Assembly (NCBI RefSeq): GCF_003264935.1 | Contig: NZ_QLOE01000009.1 | Location: 1 to 56,221 of the forward strand | Direction of reading: 5' to 3' | Source: Methanothermobacter tenebrarum | Lineage (GTDB): Archaea > Methanobacteriota > Methanobacteria > Methanobacteriales > DSM-23052 | Length of the DNA: 56,221 nt | Shown: positions 9,597 through 18,407 of the stretch, piece by piece | Numbering within the stretch: the stretch's first letter is position 1 | Layout: each line of letters opens with the position of its first letter | The notes under the pieces: generated by a model | Database searches by the model: none | Told to the model about the DNA's origin: nothing | What the model saw: only the letters and a program-made list of their open reading frames with translations | Program-made: the position numbers and the translations under genes

Positions 9597-9651
9597 ACCC
9601 GCGACCACGGGATTACGAGTCCCGCGCTCTACCAGACTGAGCTACCGGGGC
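9578..9651 (-). tRNA. tRNA-Thr (anticodon CGT)
   Basis: 74 nt cloverleaf. Acceptor stem GCCCCGG pairs with CCGGGGC. D arm GCTC/GAGC and anticodon stem CGGGA/TCCCG enclose the loop CTCGTAA, so the anticodon is CGT (codon ACG). T arm GCGGG-TTCAATC-CCCGC. Discriminator is U73, as usual for archaeal tRNA-Thr, and CCA is not encoded. No intron. The 5' ten bases overlap the end of the upstream MBL-fold gene, whose TAG stop is formed by nucleotides 8-10 of the tRNA. The 3' part overlaps the convergent GT4 gene. Confidence 0.97.
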
Positions 9652-10461
9652 CTCCGGTAACTATAATCGTCTAAGGTTAATTGATGATCTGTTAAATGTT
9701 CTAGGTCTATGCACATTCCATCCCTTGCAGCTACAACCCTCGTATCTGTCTCTTTTTGTAATCTGAGGGCTTCGCCATCTGGGTCATTGAATATCATCTT
9801 CATGCCAAGGTGGGTCATTATTGCAAGTTTGGGTTTCACCTCTTCTATGAGGAGTTTGAAATCATCTGAGCACATATGCCCCCTTATATGTTCATTATCT
9901 GGTCTTATAACACTTGCTATTAGAACATCAGCTCCATGATGATATGAGCCGAGTTCATTGAAATAGGCTGTATCTGACGTATAGGATATTGTTATCTTAG
10001 GGGTTTGGAACTTGAAACCTATACATGTAGGGTCTCCATGTATTGTTTTTGTGGCTGTGATTTTTATATTGTCTATTTTTATTGAATCACCCTCTTCTAA
10101 TATTATGTTTTCTGTTTTGGTTAGATGATACTTGGATATGCAGGGGCCCCAATCCTTGTAACCTTTTATGACGCTGAGGCTCCCTATTACTGTCCCCTTG
10201 TTTCTTGTCATCCCCCTTGTCATGGCTTCGATGAGGACTTCGGCATCTGTGTAATGGTCAGTGTGTGAATGTGATACTAATATAAGGTCTAGTCTGCGAG
10301 GGTTTAGGCCGAATTGGTATGATCTTATCAATGCTCCTGGGCCGGGGTCTATGTGGATGTTTTTACCTTCGAGGTTGTCTATTCTTAAACCGCCGGTCAT
10401 CCTTTTTTGTGTGATGGTGGCGAAATCGTCCGCCACCACTTCCTAGGAATGTTAGTTTCAT
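9642..10461 (-). CDS. MBL-fold metallohydrolase with apparent N-terminal frameshift
   Basis: The uninterrupted frame is 9642-10439 (265 aa from a GTG). It has the metallo-beta-lactamase signature 'SHSHTDH', a later 'TSDTAYF' Asp and 'MTHLGM' His, and a likely binuclear zinc centre. Upstream in another frame an ATG at 10461 encodes '[13 protein letters not shown]', the canonical first strand and glycine loop of this family. Joining it to '[11 protein letters not shown]' requires removing one base from a TTT near 10423-10425 (minus strand). So either a single-base insertion or sequencing error is present, or the protein now starts at the internal GTG without its first strand. The stop codon lies inside tRNA-Thr. 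Substrate unknown. Confidence 0.75.
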
Positions 10462-10481
10462 GGGTGATCACATCCTATAAT

Positions 10482-11405
10482 TCATGTTTTGCAGAGTATA
10501 ACATTGCATTGTAGTGGGATTTTTTTGTCTTTTATTTGTAGATTTTCATCTTCTATAACGACGATGTCGCCCACTTTGACTTCTCCAGGTCCTTCTTTTA
10601 GCATTAGCACGTTTTCTCCGGGTTTAGCGACTTTCTTCCATTTTATGTTGAAGGCTTGTACATTGGGGGCTAATTTTACTTCGATTTTATCATTGTCTAT
10701 GTTTATGACTCTTCCGATTTCTCCTTCTTTTATTATCTTTGATGCCATTTTTATCTGTTCACTCTTTTTTAGGAGTTCTTTTTGTAGTTTGGCTCTCCAT
10801 TTTTGGAGTGTTTTCACGTCCCTTAGAATGGTTTCTCTGAGTATTCTGTGGGCTTTCCTTTTATCTAATCTTGGAGTTTTTATGTACAAGTCGTATTCTG
10901 GGCTTATGGTTGGTGTTTTGGCGGCGACTTCTTCTACTATTTTCGCTAGGAGTTTTGAAACTTCTTTTAGGCTTGTTTTTTTCTTCCAATACTTTTTTAA
11001 TAGGCTGCTGGCAAGTTTTTTGGTTATCTTATTCCCGAATATTACAATGGAGCTTTCACCCTTCTCAAATTTGGTTATATTAGATCCTATGAGTTCTATG
11101 ATCTGATAGGCTCCTGTGGTGGCGTATATTCTCCTCCTCTTAGCCTCGAAGGGCGTTTTAAGGCTTACTTCACCCACTACAACGTCTCCGATGCTTCGAA
11201 CCTTCCTTGCATCATCTCTTATATTTAATCTTATACCAAATTCCTCGGCCCTATCCCTTAATTCTTCCTCTGTTTTAATATCACCATTATATAATTCCCT
11301 TTCGAGTTCCCTTCTCTTCTGGGGACTCCCTAAGTAGGCTATCTTTCTCTTATCACCTATCATTACGCAACCTTTGCTACTAGTATAAGTTATTATAAGG
11401 CTCAT
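10482..11405 (-). CDS. DUF2121-family archaeal protein (Ntn-hydrolase/proteasome-like N-terminus)
   Basis: 307 aa. The start 'MSLIITYTSSKGCVMIGDKRK' resembles the first strands of proteasome-beta-like Ntn hydrolases, here with Thr/Ser/Ser in the nucleophile region. The middle is helical and rich in Lys and Glu (about residues 170-225). The last 80 residues form a beta-rich domain ('GRVINIDNDKIEVKLAP', 'KVGDIVVIED') like a small barrel. I recognise it as the archaeal family of unknown function DUF2121; no reaction is established. The start is supported by AGGTGA seven bases upstream. It lies upstream of the MBL-fold gene on the same strand. Confidence 0.65.
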   Translation of the reverse strand: MSLIITYTSSKGCVMIGDKRKIAYLGSPQKRRELERELYNGDIKTEEELRDRAEEFGIRLNIRDDARKVRSIGDVVVGEVSLKTPFEAKRRRIYATTGAYQIIELIGSNITKFEKGESSIVIFGNKITKKLASSLLKKYWKKKTSLKEVSKLLAKIVEEVAAKTPTISPEYDLYIKTPRLDKRKAHRILRETILRDVKTLQKWRAKLQKELLKKSEQIKMASKIIKEGEIGRVINIDNDKIEVKLAPNVQAFNIKWKKVAKPGENVLMLKEGPGEVKVGDIVVIEDENLQIKDKKIPLQCNVILCKT

Positions 11406-11496
11406 CTAGGAGTCACCTATTCACGTCTGAGTTTGGAAGGTTATACTAGGAAGGTATCGAACTCCTCCCATTTTTGAGAAGTATTTTATCAGAGGA

Positions 11497-11530
11497 TTTA
11501 TAAATATTGTACCGATTGATGTCTTAGGAG
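11497..11530 (+). promoter_or_regulatory. Promoter and ribosome binding site of the DUF255 gene
   Basis: TTTATAAATA at 11497-11506 is a good archaeal TATA box. AGGAG at 11526-11530 precedes the ATG at 11539. The transcript leader would be short (about 10-15 bases). Confidence 0.45.
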
Positions 11531-11538
11531 AATTTTGA

Positions 11539-13581
11539 ATGGAACATGAAAACGCCCTTATAAAAGAGAAGAGCCCATACCTTTTACAGCATGCCCATGA
11601 CCTCGTAGATTGGCTTCCATGGGGTGAAGAAGCATTTAAGATAGCTAAAAAGTATAATAAGCCCATATTCTTGTCAATAGGCTACTCTACATGTCACTGG
11701 TGCCATGTGATGGCCAGAGAATCATTTAACGACCCTATAGTCGCTAAACTCATAAATGAAACATTCGTACCAATTAAAGTGGACAGGGAGGAAAGGCCAG
11801 ACATTGACAGCATTTATATGAACGCCTGCCAACTCCTCACAGGTACAGGGGGCTGGCCACTCACCATATTCCTAACACCTGATGGCAGACCGTTCTTCGC
11901 AGGCACATACTTCCCCCGGGAGACAAGCCATGGCATGGCCGGCCTAAAAGAGATCATATTAAAGACTAAGGAACTTTGGGAAAAAAAGCCAGAAGACATA
12001 GATAATGCAGCCACAGAGATCTTCATGGCCATCAAGAGGATGAACGCACCCACAAAACCATACGAAATCCAAGAGAGGATAATAGATGCGGGATTCGAAG
12101 GATTGAAGAAGGCCTTCGACCATGAAAATGGGGGGTTCGGGTCTTCACAGAAATTCCCATTACCAAATCACCTTTACTTCCTTCTAAGGTATGGTCTTTT
12201 AAAAGACAAAAAGGCCCTAGGAATGGTTGAATTAACCCTTGACAAAATGCGCTTTGGGGGTATCTACGACCATGTAGGGTATGGTTTCCACCGTTACACT
12301 GTTGACCCCGCATGGAGGATACCCCATTTCGAGAAGATGCTTTATGACCAAGCTTTAATGGCCATAGCATACCTTGAAGCCTATCAAGCACTAGGAAAGG
12401 AACTCTACAAGGAAACAGCAGAGGAAATATTTGAATATGTTATACGGGAGATGAGATCCCCGAAGGGTGGGTTTTATTCGGCGGAGGACGCGGAGAGCGA
12501 AGGAGAAGAAGGCAAGTTTTATCTCTGGACAATGGAAGAATTAAGAGAAATCCTAGATTCCGATTTGCTCTGCGAATTCTTCAATGTCAAAGAAGAGGGC
12601 AATCTACTAGATGAGACTGGGAAACCCTCAGGTAAAAACATCCTCTATATGAAGACCATGCCAGAAAAATTCGCAGAAGAGAAGGGGATAGACCCCATTG
12701 AATTCCTAGAGGAACTGGAGGATGGGAGAAGAAAACTCTTCAATCACAGGTTAAAGAGAACACCACCCAATAAGGATGATAAGATCCTCACAGACTGGAA
12801 TGGGCTAATGATAGCAGCCTTTGCAAGGGGCTATAAGGTACTAGAGGACAAGAGGTATTTGAAGGTGGCCGAGGATGCGCTGGAATTTATCATGGACAAA
12901 CTTTATGAGAATGGGAGGTTAATGCATCGTTACAGGGATGGTGAAAGTGCGATTTGGGGTAATCTTGATGATTACGCTTTCCTCATCTGGGGAATACTAG
13001 AATTATATGATGCAACCTTCAATGAAGAATACATAAAACTCGCTTTAAGATTATCAGAGGAACTAAACGAACATTTCAAAGATGATGAGAATGGAGGATT
13101 TTTTTTCACCGCTGATTATTCAGATAGTCTTTTAATAAGGAAAAAAGAGGGTTCTGATAGTGCAATACCATCGGGTAATTCTGTTCATGCACTAAACCTG
13201 CTAAGAATGGGAAGCATGCTAGAAGATGAAGGCATGATCAAAACTGCAGAAGATATCATAAAATCATTCATAGCTAAGATTAAACGAGTAGCTATTGCTT
13301 ACACCCTACTTCTGGTGGGAGCTCACTGGCACCAAACAGGTGGTACTAGTCTAATTATAGCAGCTCGGACAAGATCGTGCATACCCATTAAACTAAAAAG
13401 TAAATTTATACCATATTTTACAATAACCCTTAAACTAGAAGACAGTGACTGGTCATTCGCACCAGAAACATTAAGAAATAAGAAACCATCCAACGAATGC
13501 ACCTATTACCTATGCAAGGATAAAACCTGCCATCCACCCATAAAAGACCCAGAATCCATAATAGATATCTTAACCAAATAA
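11539..13581 (+). CDS. Thioredoxin-domain protein of the DUF255/YyaL/SPATA20 family
   Basis: 680 aa. Residues ~1-165 are a DUF255 thioredoxin-like domain: '[10 protein letters not shown]' holds CxxC, and '[16 protein letters not shown]' is the cis-Pro region. The remainder is an alpha/alpha toroid like N-acylglucosamine epimerase ('[14 protein letters not shown]', '[15 protein letters not shown]'-type segments, '[11 protein letters not shown]', '[14 protein letters not shown]'). The C-terminal '[12 protein letters not shown]' cysteine pair is typical. The biochemical role of the family is not established; a redox or sugar-related role is often suggested. Complete length. It is followed closely by the P-type ATPase gene, so it may be the first gene of that operon. 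Confidence 0.85.
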   Translation: MEHENALIKEKSPYLLQHAHDLVDWLPWGEEAFKIAKKYNKPIFLSIGYSTCHWCHVMARESFNDPIVAKLINETFVPIKVDREERPDIDSIYMNACQLLTGTGGWPLTIFLTPDGRPFFAGTYFPRETSHGMAGLKEIILKTKELWEKKPEDIDNAATEIFMAIKRMNAPTKPYEIQERIIDAGFEGLKKAFDHENGGFGSSQKFPLPNHLYFLLRYGLLKDKKALGMVELTLDKMRFGGIYDHVGYGFHRYTVDPAWRIPHFEKMLYDQALMAIAYLEAYQALGKELYKETAEEIFEYVIREMRSPKGGFYSAEDAESEGEEGKFYLWTMEELREILDSDLLCEFFNVKEEGNLLDETGKPSGKNILYMKTMPEKFAEEKGIDPIEFLEELEDGRRKLFNHRLKRTPPNKDDKILTDWNGLMIAAFARGYKVLEDKRYLKVAEDALEFIMDKLYENGRLMHRYRDGESAIWGNLDDYAFLIWGILELYDATFNEEYIKLALRLSEELNEHFKDDENGGFFFTADYSDSLLIRKKEGSDSAIPSGNSVHALNLLRMGSMLEDEGMIKTAEDIIKSFIAKIKRVAIAYTLLLVGAHWHQTGGTSLIIAARTRSCIPIKLKSKFIPYFTITLKLEDSDWSFAPETLRNKKPSNECTYYLCKDKTCHPPIKDPESIIDILTK

Positions 13582-13604
13582 CAGGCTCAGGGGTGCCATC
13601 CCCA

Positions 13605-15446
13605 ATGGAAACCTTCAAAAAAAGGCTCATAATCTGCACCCTACTAACAATAGCCATAATCGCCATAGTAGGATTCAGGCTAGGATACTGGGCCACAATA
13701 TTACTATCCTCTATAATCTTCTTCTACGGAGGCTACCCATTCTTCAAAGACACTTTCAGAGAACTGAAAGATAGGAAACTAGGATCCATGAGCCTAGCGA
13801 TTATCGCAATTACAGCAGCCTACTTGTACATTATATTAACACCCTCAGCAGGGACTATCCCCATAGAACTGGCAATAATCATCATGATAATATTAGTTGG
13901 ACGCTGGCTCGGAAAAAAATTAACAGAGAAGATAAGAGAACCGCTAGAAGAGCCCGTGCACAGCATACCAGTGAATGCGCATACTATAGAGAACGGAAAG
14001 GTCAAGGAAGCCCCTACAGAGAGTATACGACCAGGAGACCTCATACTAGTAAAAAATGGGGAGGTAATACCAACAGATGGTATAATAATAAAAGGTTCCA
14101 CCATAGTACACCCAGTCATCAAAAATAGTATAGAGAAGACCCCAGGGGAAACAGTGACAGCAACAGCAATAAACATCAAAAAACCTATCCTAATAGAGGC
14201 ACTAACCACCAGCAGAGGGTCGTTCATCCCCCAGCTAATAAAAATCCTAAAAAAAGAAGATAAAACCAGTATAAGAGAATCAGTAGACAAAATCGCATCC
14301 GCCCTCATAATAATAGTAATTGCAGTGGCAATACTCACATTCCTCTACTGGAAAAACATGACACCCGCACTAGAACATGCAATAACAGTACTCCTAGCAG
14401 CATCACCACATGCCATTAGATTAGCAGCACCCACCGCACTCTTGGCAGCCACAATAATATCTGCAAAGAATGGCATAATCATAAAAAACAAAAAATCATA
14501 TGAGACCGCACGCCAACTAGACGCCATAGTATTCAACAAGACAGGAACCCTAACAATGGGCCAATTCAAAGTAACAGATATCATATCATTAGATGATGAA
14601 ATAGATGAAGGTGACATAATCAACTATGCCGCTGCCATAGAATCCAAAAGCCAACACCCCATAGCAAAGGGTATAAGAGAAGTAGCCAACGAGCCCATAC
14701 CAGCGAAAAAATCCAAACCAATCCCAGGAAAGGGCATCAAAGGATACGTAGGAGATACAAAGATCCAAATCACAAGTTACCAACACATTAAAGATCTAGG
14801 ATTCCAAATAGAAAATCCAAAGATCCTAGAGATGATAGACCAAGGAAAAACACTAGCATTTATAATCATCAACGATGAACTTAAAGGGTGCATCGGACTC
14901 TCAGATAAAATAAAAAAAGGGGCGAAAAAGACAATAAAAACCCTTAAAGACAAGGGGATAAAATGTATAATGTTAACAGGAGACCATAAGAAAGTCGCAG
15001 AACCCATTGCCAAGGAACTCGGATTAGACGAATACCATGCAGAACTCACAAAAGAAGAAAAGGCCAAAAAAATCGAGAAAATGCAAGAAGATGGGCTGAA
15101 GGTTGGGATGATAGGCCAATCAGATGACACACCAGCCCTAAAACAGGCAGATCTTGGGATAACCATGGGGACAGGCCATAAACTAGATATTGAAGGCGCT
15201 GATATCATCATCCCATGGGGAACGCCATCAGATATTCTAAGTATATTGGAAATCGCCACAGTAGCCCATAATAAGATAAAAGAAAACCTCACATGGGCTG
15301 CGATCTACAACATTATAGCAATACCCCTCACCACAGGAATACTATACAAACAAATAAACCCACCCCTAGGAGCTGCTCTAATGGTCCTCAGCATTATAAT
15401 CCCCATATTAAATTCTAAAACCATAATAAGAGGTGAAAAAGCATGA
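13605..15446 (+). CDS. P-type ATPase-like membrane protein lacking the catalytic Asp (pseudoenzyme)
   Basis: 613 aa with the whole architecture of a P1B (heavy-metal) ATPase: N-terminal helices, actuator domain, membrane pair, P/N domains and two last helices. But key motifs are altered. The phosphorylation motif DKTGTLT reads NKTGTLT (codon AAC at 14535-14537). The actuator TGES is absent, with 'VIKNS' in its place. The hinge GDGxNDAPAL reads 'GQSDDTPAL'. The membrane CPC/CPH motif reads SPH. The HP motif ('SQHPIAKGI') and TGD remain. No metal-binding N-terminal domain. It probably cannot cycle through a phospho-intermediate; a binding or regulatory role is inference. An in-frame GTG exists at 13593; ATG at 13605 fits GGGGTG better. 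Overlaps rubrerythrin by ATGA. Confidence 0.8.
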   Translation: METFKKRLIICTLLTIAIIAIVGFRLGYWATILLSSIIFFYGGYPFFKDTFRELKDRKLGSMSLAIIAITAAYLYIILTPSAGTIPIELAIIIMIILVGRWLGKKLTEKIREPLEEPVHSIPVNAHTIENGKVKEAPTESIRPGDLILVKNGEVIPTDGIIIKGSTIVHPVIKNSIEKTPGETVTATAINIKKPILIEALTTSRGSFIPQLIKILKKEDKTSIRESVDKIASALIIIVIAVAILTFLYWKNMTPALEHAITVLLAASPHAIRLAAPTALLAATIISAKNGIIIKNKKSYETARQLDAIVFNKTGTLTMGQFKVTDIISLDDEIDEGDIINYAAAIESKSQHPIAKGIREVANEPIPAKKSKPIPGKGIKGYVGDTKIQITSYQHIKDLGFQIENPKILEMIDQGKTLAFIIINDELKGCIGLSDKIKKGAKKTIKTLKDKGIKCIMLTGDHKKVAEPIAKELGLDEYHAELTKEEKAKKIEKMQEDGLKVGMIGQSDDTPALKQADLGITMGTGHKLDIEGADIIIPWGTPSDILSILEIATVAHNKIKENLTWAAIYNIIAIPLTTGILYKQINPPLGAALMVLSIIIPILNSKTIIRGEKA

Positions 15447-16015
15447 AAAAAACCCTTAAGAATTTAATTAAAGCTTTTATTGGTGAAAGCCAAGCAAGGA
15501 ATAGGTACACATTCTATGCTAAGATAGCTAAAAAGGAAGGATTTGAACAAATCTCGGAAATATTCCTAATAACAGCGGATAATGAAAGAGAACATGCAAA
15601 ATGGTTATTCCGGATGATACAAGAACTAAAAGGAGCCGATGATTCTATAACAGTGGAGGCAGAAGCCCCACTCACACTATCAAACACCGCAGAGAATCTC
15701 AAAGCGGCTATAAAAGGGGAGAATTATGAGCATAGCGAAATGTACCCAGAATTTGCAGATACCGCGGAAGAAGAAGGGTACCATGATATAGCTAAACGCT
15801 TAAGGGCCATAGCAACCGCTGAAAAACACCACGAAGAAAGGTACAAAAAACTCCTAGAACTCGTAGAGTCCAATAAAGTTTACCAGAAAGACGAAGAAGT
15901 CATATGGACTTGTAGAAAATGCGGCTACACACACAAGGGCAAAAAACCACCTGAAAAGTGTCCATCATGCGACCATCCAAGCAGATATTTCCAGATAAAA
16001 TGTGAAAAATACTAA
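15443..16015 (+). CDS. rbr: Rubrerythrin
   Basis: 190 aa. The N-terminal four-helix diiron domain carries '[13 protein letters not shown]', '[11 protein letters not shown]' (ExxH), '[21 protein letters not shown]' and 'EKHHEERY'. The C-terminal rubredoxin-like domain has two CxxC knuckles ('WTCRKCGY' and 'EKCPSCDHP'). It reduces hydrogen peroxide to water using electrons from rubredoxin or NAD(P)H. ATGA overlap with the P-type ATPase-like gene and 12-base gap to desulfoferrodoxin indicate one operon. Confidence 0.95.
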   Translation: MKKTLKNLIKAFIGESQARNRYTFYAKIAKKEGFEQISEIFLITADNEREHAKWLFRMIQELKGADDSITVEAEAPLTLSNTAENLKAAIKGENYEHSEMYPEFADTAEEEGYHDIAKRLRAIATAEKHHEERYKKLLELVESNKVYQKDEEVIWTCRKCGYTHKGKKPPEKCPSCDHPSRYFQIKCEKY

Positions 16016-16027
16016 AGGAGGAGAAAA

Positions 16028-16405
16028 TTGACGAGTATAAATCAAATATTCAGATGCAACATATGCGGGAACATAGTCGAAGTTCTCAACCCCGGTGAAG
16101 GGCGCCTAGTATGCTGTGACCAGCCAATGGAGCTACTCTTAGCAAGACACACAGACGTGGGCCCAGAGAAACACATCCCCATAATAGAAGAGATAGAAGA
16201 AGGCCTAAAAGTGAAAGTTGGCGAAACAGCCCATCCAATGGAGGAAAACCACCACATCCAATGGGTAGAAATCATAATAGATGATAAGGTGTTAAGGAAA
16301 ACCCTCAAAGCAGGTGACAAACCAGAGGCAACATTCAAGGAAAAACCATCCAAGAAAATCATGGTAAGATCATATTGTAACATACATGGACTATGGCACG
16401 ATTAA
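16028..16405 (+). CDS. dfx: Desulfoferrodoxin / superoxide reductase
   Basis: 125 aa. The N-terminal desulforedoxin-type domain has 'FRCNICGNIVEV' and 'RLVCCDQPM' (two-plus-two Cys iron site, Cys-Cys adjacent pair). The C-terminal neelaredoxin domain has the iron ligands in 'EKHIPII', 'ETAHPMEENHHIQWV' and 'SYCNIHGLW'. It reduces superoxide to peroxide, which rubrerythrin or peroxiredoxin can remove. The start codon is TTG at 16028, supported by a strong AGGAGGAG just upstream. Confidence 0.95.
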   Translation: MTSINQIFRCNICGNIVEVLNPGEGRLVCCDQPMELLLARHTDVGPEKHIPIIEEIEEGLKVKVGETAHPMEENHHIQWVEIIIDDKVLRKTLKAGDKPEATFKEKPSKKIMVRSYCNIHGLWHD

Positions 16406-16511
16406 AAAGAGTACCAGCCCCTCCATGGGTTCACAATTATCATTTAGGTCGATTATCAAGGTTGAACAGCACCTAGATTGGTGGGTTTCTCTTGCAGAGG
16501 GAGTAGGGAAG

Positions 16512-17000
16512 ATGAAGAGGGGACTGTTATTAGCCATTATACTTATAATCGTCTTTTGTAGTGGGTGCGTTTCTAATATAGGTGAAATAAACAAGTTATC
16601 AGGGGATATCAACCAACACATTAAAAAGGGTGATGAATATTATAATGGGGCTGCAGAGGATGTGAATAATTATAGGCTGGATAGCGCTCGTGAAAAGTGC
16701 GAATCAGCATCATCTGAATATAACGCGGCCCGACTTTTAACATCCGAGGCCATGGCATATGCAGAAGATTCAGGGGATGAGGTGCTCATAGAATACTTAA
16801 AACTTGTATTAGCAGAAATAGATGCGAAATTGAACGCCACATCCGAACTTAAGAATGCCATACAACTCCTTAGCATGGATGAGGTAACATCAGCCAATAA
16901 CAGTCTAGACCTTGCGAATAAGTTCATGTATGAGGCTAAAGATTATGAAAGGCAACGAGACGAACTAGTAAATAAAAATCCCCAAAAGTTTAACATCTAA
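16512..17000 (+). CDS. Putative lipoprotein, unknown function
   Basis: 162 aa. The signal peptide 'MKRGLLLAIILIIVFCSGC' ends in a lipobox-like S-G-C, so the protein is probably lipid-anchored outside the membrane. The mature part is helical and charged with repeated Ala/Glu/Asn heptad-like segments, probably a helical bundle or coiled coil. The open frame reaches back to 16386, but the hydrophobic signal begins at the ATG at 16512, which has AGGGAG upstream. No family recognised. It stands between desulfoferrodoxin and the M14-like gene and may not belong to the stress operon. Confidence 0.7.
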   Translation: MKRGLLLAIILIIVFCSGCVSNIGEINKLSGDINQHIKKGDEYYNGAAEDVNNYRLDSAREKCESASSEYNAARLLTSEAMAYAEDSGDEVLIEYLKLVLAEIDAKLNATSELKNAIQLLSMDEVTSANNSLDLANKFMYEAKDYERQRDELVNKNPQKFNI

Positions 17001-17287
17001 AACCCCCCCAACTAATATTGTACCTGGGATATCTAAGGGGGCCCCCTAATGTGGGGGGTAATGAGCATCCAGTCGGTACATTGAACTTGGACCGTTCCAC
17101 AAAATAGAATATCCTGATACAACCAAGGGGATAATTTAAGATGGGCATGGTTGCACAGCCAATATTGGACATTCTAACACTGAGAATACCAGTGTCACCA
17201 GCCACTTTTATATTTTGAAAATAGATTATTAGGATGCCGGGGGTAGAATCCCCCCAATAATGATAAACTTTAAAGGGTTAGAATATT
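17001..17287 (+). promoter_or_regulatory. Intergenic region with G/C-run dyads and a TATA box
   Basis: No convincing gene. Visible structure: a C7 run at 17003-17009, a perfect GGGGGCCCCC palindrome at 17037-17046 followed by G6 at 17053-17058, a 6-bp hairpin ACACTG/CAGTGT at 17177-17195, a TATA-like TTTATATT at 17207-17214, and a GGGGG-TAGAAT-CCCCC hairpin at 17239-17255 that would lie at the start or in the leader of the next gene. The first dyad may end the lipoprotein transcript. Confidence 0.45.
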
Positions 17288-17962
17288 ATGGGGAAAGCTT
17301 GGATACTCATATTAACATTCATCATAGCTGGTGTTTTATCCTTTTTAATTTTTTATCAGCCAAGTGAAAAAGCGGGTGAAATTATTATAGGCGAAAACGA
17401 ATATGGGAAGGTTATACGGGAAGGACCATTCGGAGACCCGAACTCTCCTGATAGAATAGCTTATATAGTTGGGGTGCACCCCCAAGAGTCTCAGGCCCAT
17501 GAGGCCATCATGAAGGCCATAATGAGAGAAGACAAATCTTTAAGGAAATGTTATTACATCTATAGGGTTAATGTTACAAAAAATCCAGAGGATTATGAAG
17601 AGGGAAGGTTGAACGGACAATTACTAGCCAGAGAGTATGTTGTCCCAGACATAGAGAGGATGTCAATAAAACTCGTGGTTGATGTTCACTCTAATGTGGG
17701 CCATTATGAAGAAAGAAGGTTCCTTTTTGTCCCATATCATTCTGATGAGACTAGGAGAATTGCTAATATAATAGATGATAGGATTGACTGGTTAAAAGTA
17801 TATGAGCCCCCAAACCCGACTAGTCCAGAATATGTTACCATCCCTTTAATCAAGAGGGGCATACCAGCAATAGTTTATGAAACATGCACCTATGAGACTC
17901 CAGAACAAACATTTAAACAGGCAATGGAGCTTGTATTAGTAATAGATGGCCTATCTTTTTGA
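17288..17962 (+). CDS. Membrane-anchored M14/AstE-like zinc carboxypeptidase-fold protein
   Basis: 224 aa. One N-terminal transmembrane helix (residues ~4-23) suggests an extracytoplasmic catalytic domain. 'VGVHPQESQAH' supplies the HxxE zinc motif (His64, Glu67), and 'LVVDVHSN' later supplies the third His, the order seen in M14 carboxypeptidases and succinylglutamate desuccinylase-like proteins. 'IPAIVYETCTYE' could hold the catalytic Glu. The domain is shorter than classical M14 peptidases. Substrate unknown; a cell-wall peptide (pseudomurein) is a possible guess only. Confidence 0.6.
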   Translation: MGKAWILILTFIIAGVLSFLIFYQPSEKAGEIIIGENEYGKVIREGPFGDPNSPDRIAYIVGVHPQESQAHEAIMKAIMREDKSLRKCYYIYRVNVTKNPEDYEEGRLNGQLLAREYVVPDIERMSIKLVVDVHSNVGHYEERRFLFVPYHSDETRRIANIIDDRIDWLKVYEPPNPTSPEYVTIPLIKRGIPAIVYETCTYETPEQTFKQAMELVLVIDGLSF

Positions 17963-18056
17963 GCGAAGCCCATGGTACATATAAGATGTAGTATAATACT
18001 TTTGGCCGATAGTTTTAAATAGTATCGTGTGTTTAAAATTTTGTGTGGTGTTATCT

Positions 18057-18218
18057 TTGAAGAAGTATAAGTGTAAGGTTTGTGGATATGTTTATGACCC
18101 AGAGAAGGGCGAGCCGCGTAGGGACACGCCCCCAGGAACGCCTTTTGAGGATTTACCCGATTTGTGGAAGTGCCCCTCTTGCGGGGCTCCTAAGAGGATG
18201 TTTAAACCATTAGATTAA
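18057..18218 (+). CDS. rub1: Rubredoxin (first of a tandem pair)
   Basis: 53 aa from a TTG start. Iron ligands in '[14 protein letters not shown]' and '[13 protein letters not shown]' (CxxCG twice). Small electron carrier that donates to FprA or rubrerythrin. The open frame could extend to a GTG at 18027, but the extra ten residues are not rubredoxin-like; the TTG gives the usual length. Followed 26 bases later by a second rubredoxin. Confidence 0.9.
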   Translation: MKKYKCKVCGYVYDPEKGEPRRDTPPGTPFEDLPDLWKCPSCGAPKRMFKPLD

Positions 18219-18244
18219 AAGAATATGTGGGGGGTTAATTTTCA

Positions 18245-18406
18245 ATGGATAAATACAAGTGCCAAATGTGCGGATATATTTATGACCCAGAGGAGGGTGA
18301 CCCAAACCATGGTATAAAACCTGGAACACCCTTCGAGGATCTGCCAGATGATTGGACTTGTCCCATTTGTGGGGTGGGAAAGGACCAATTCGAGAAGATC
18401 GATTAG
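18245..18406 (+). CDS. rub2: Rubredoxin (second of a tandem pair)
   Basis: 53 aa, ATG at 18245 to TAG at 18404-18406. Ligands in '[14 protein letters not shown]' and '[13 protein letters not shown]'; '[11 protein letters not shown]' is the classic rubredoxin core. It lies one base from the ATG of the F420H2 oxidase gene, strongly suggesting it is the electron partner of that enzyme or of peroxide-reducing enzymes nearby. It differs clearly from the first copy (Ile/Val and acidic changes), so the pair is not a recent duplicate. Confidence 0.95.
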   Translation: MDKYKCQMCGYIYDPEEGDPNHGIKPGTPFEDLPDDWTCPICGVGKDQFEKID

Positions 18407-18407
18407 A

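Noticed and set aside
10489-11106. Long open frame (205 codons) on the plus strand
   Set aside because: It is antisense to the DUF2121 gene; composition is low-complexity Ser/Phe/Leu typical of a shadow frame, and no ribosome binding site is seen.
16990-17205. Small open frame on the minus strand in the intergenic gap
   Set aside because: No ribosome binding site, no recognisable domain, and it runs through the G/C-run dyad.
18348-18407. N-terminal extension of fprA into the second rubredoxin
   Set aside because: The bases code for the conserved C-terminal rubredoxin part in another frame; the ATG at 18408 gives the normal FprA start.
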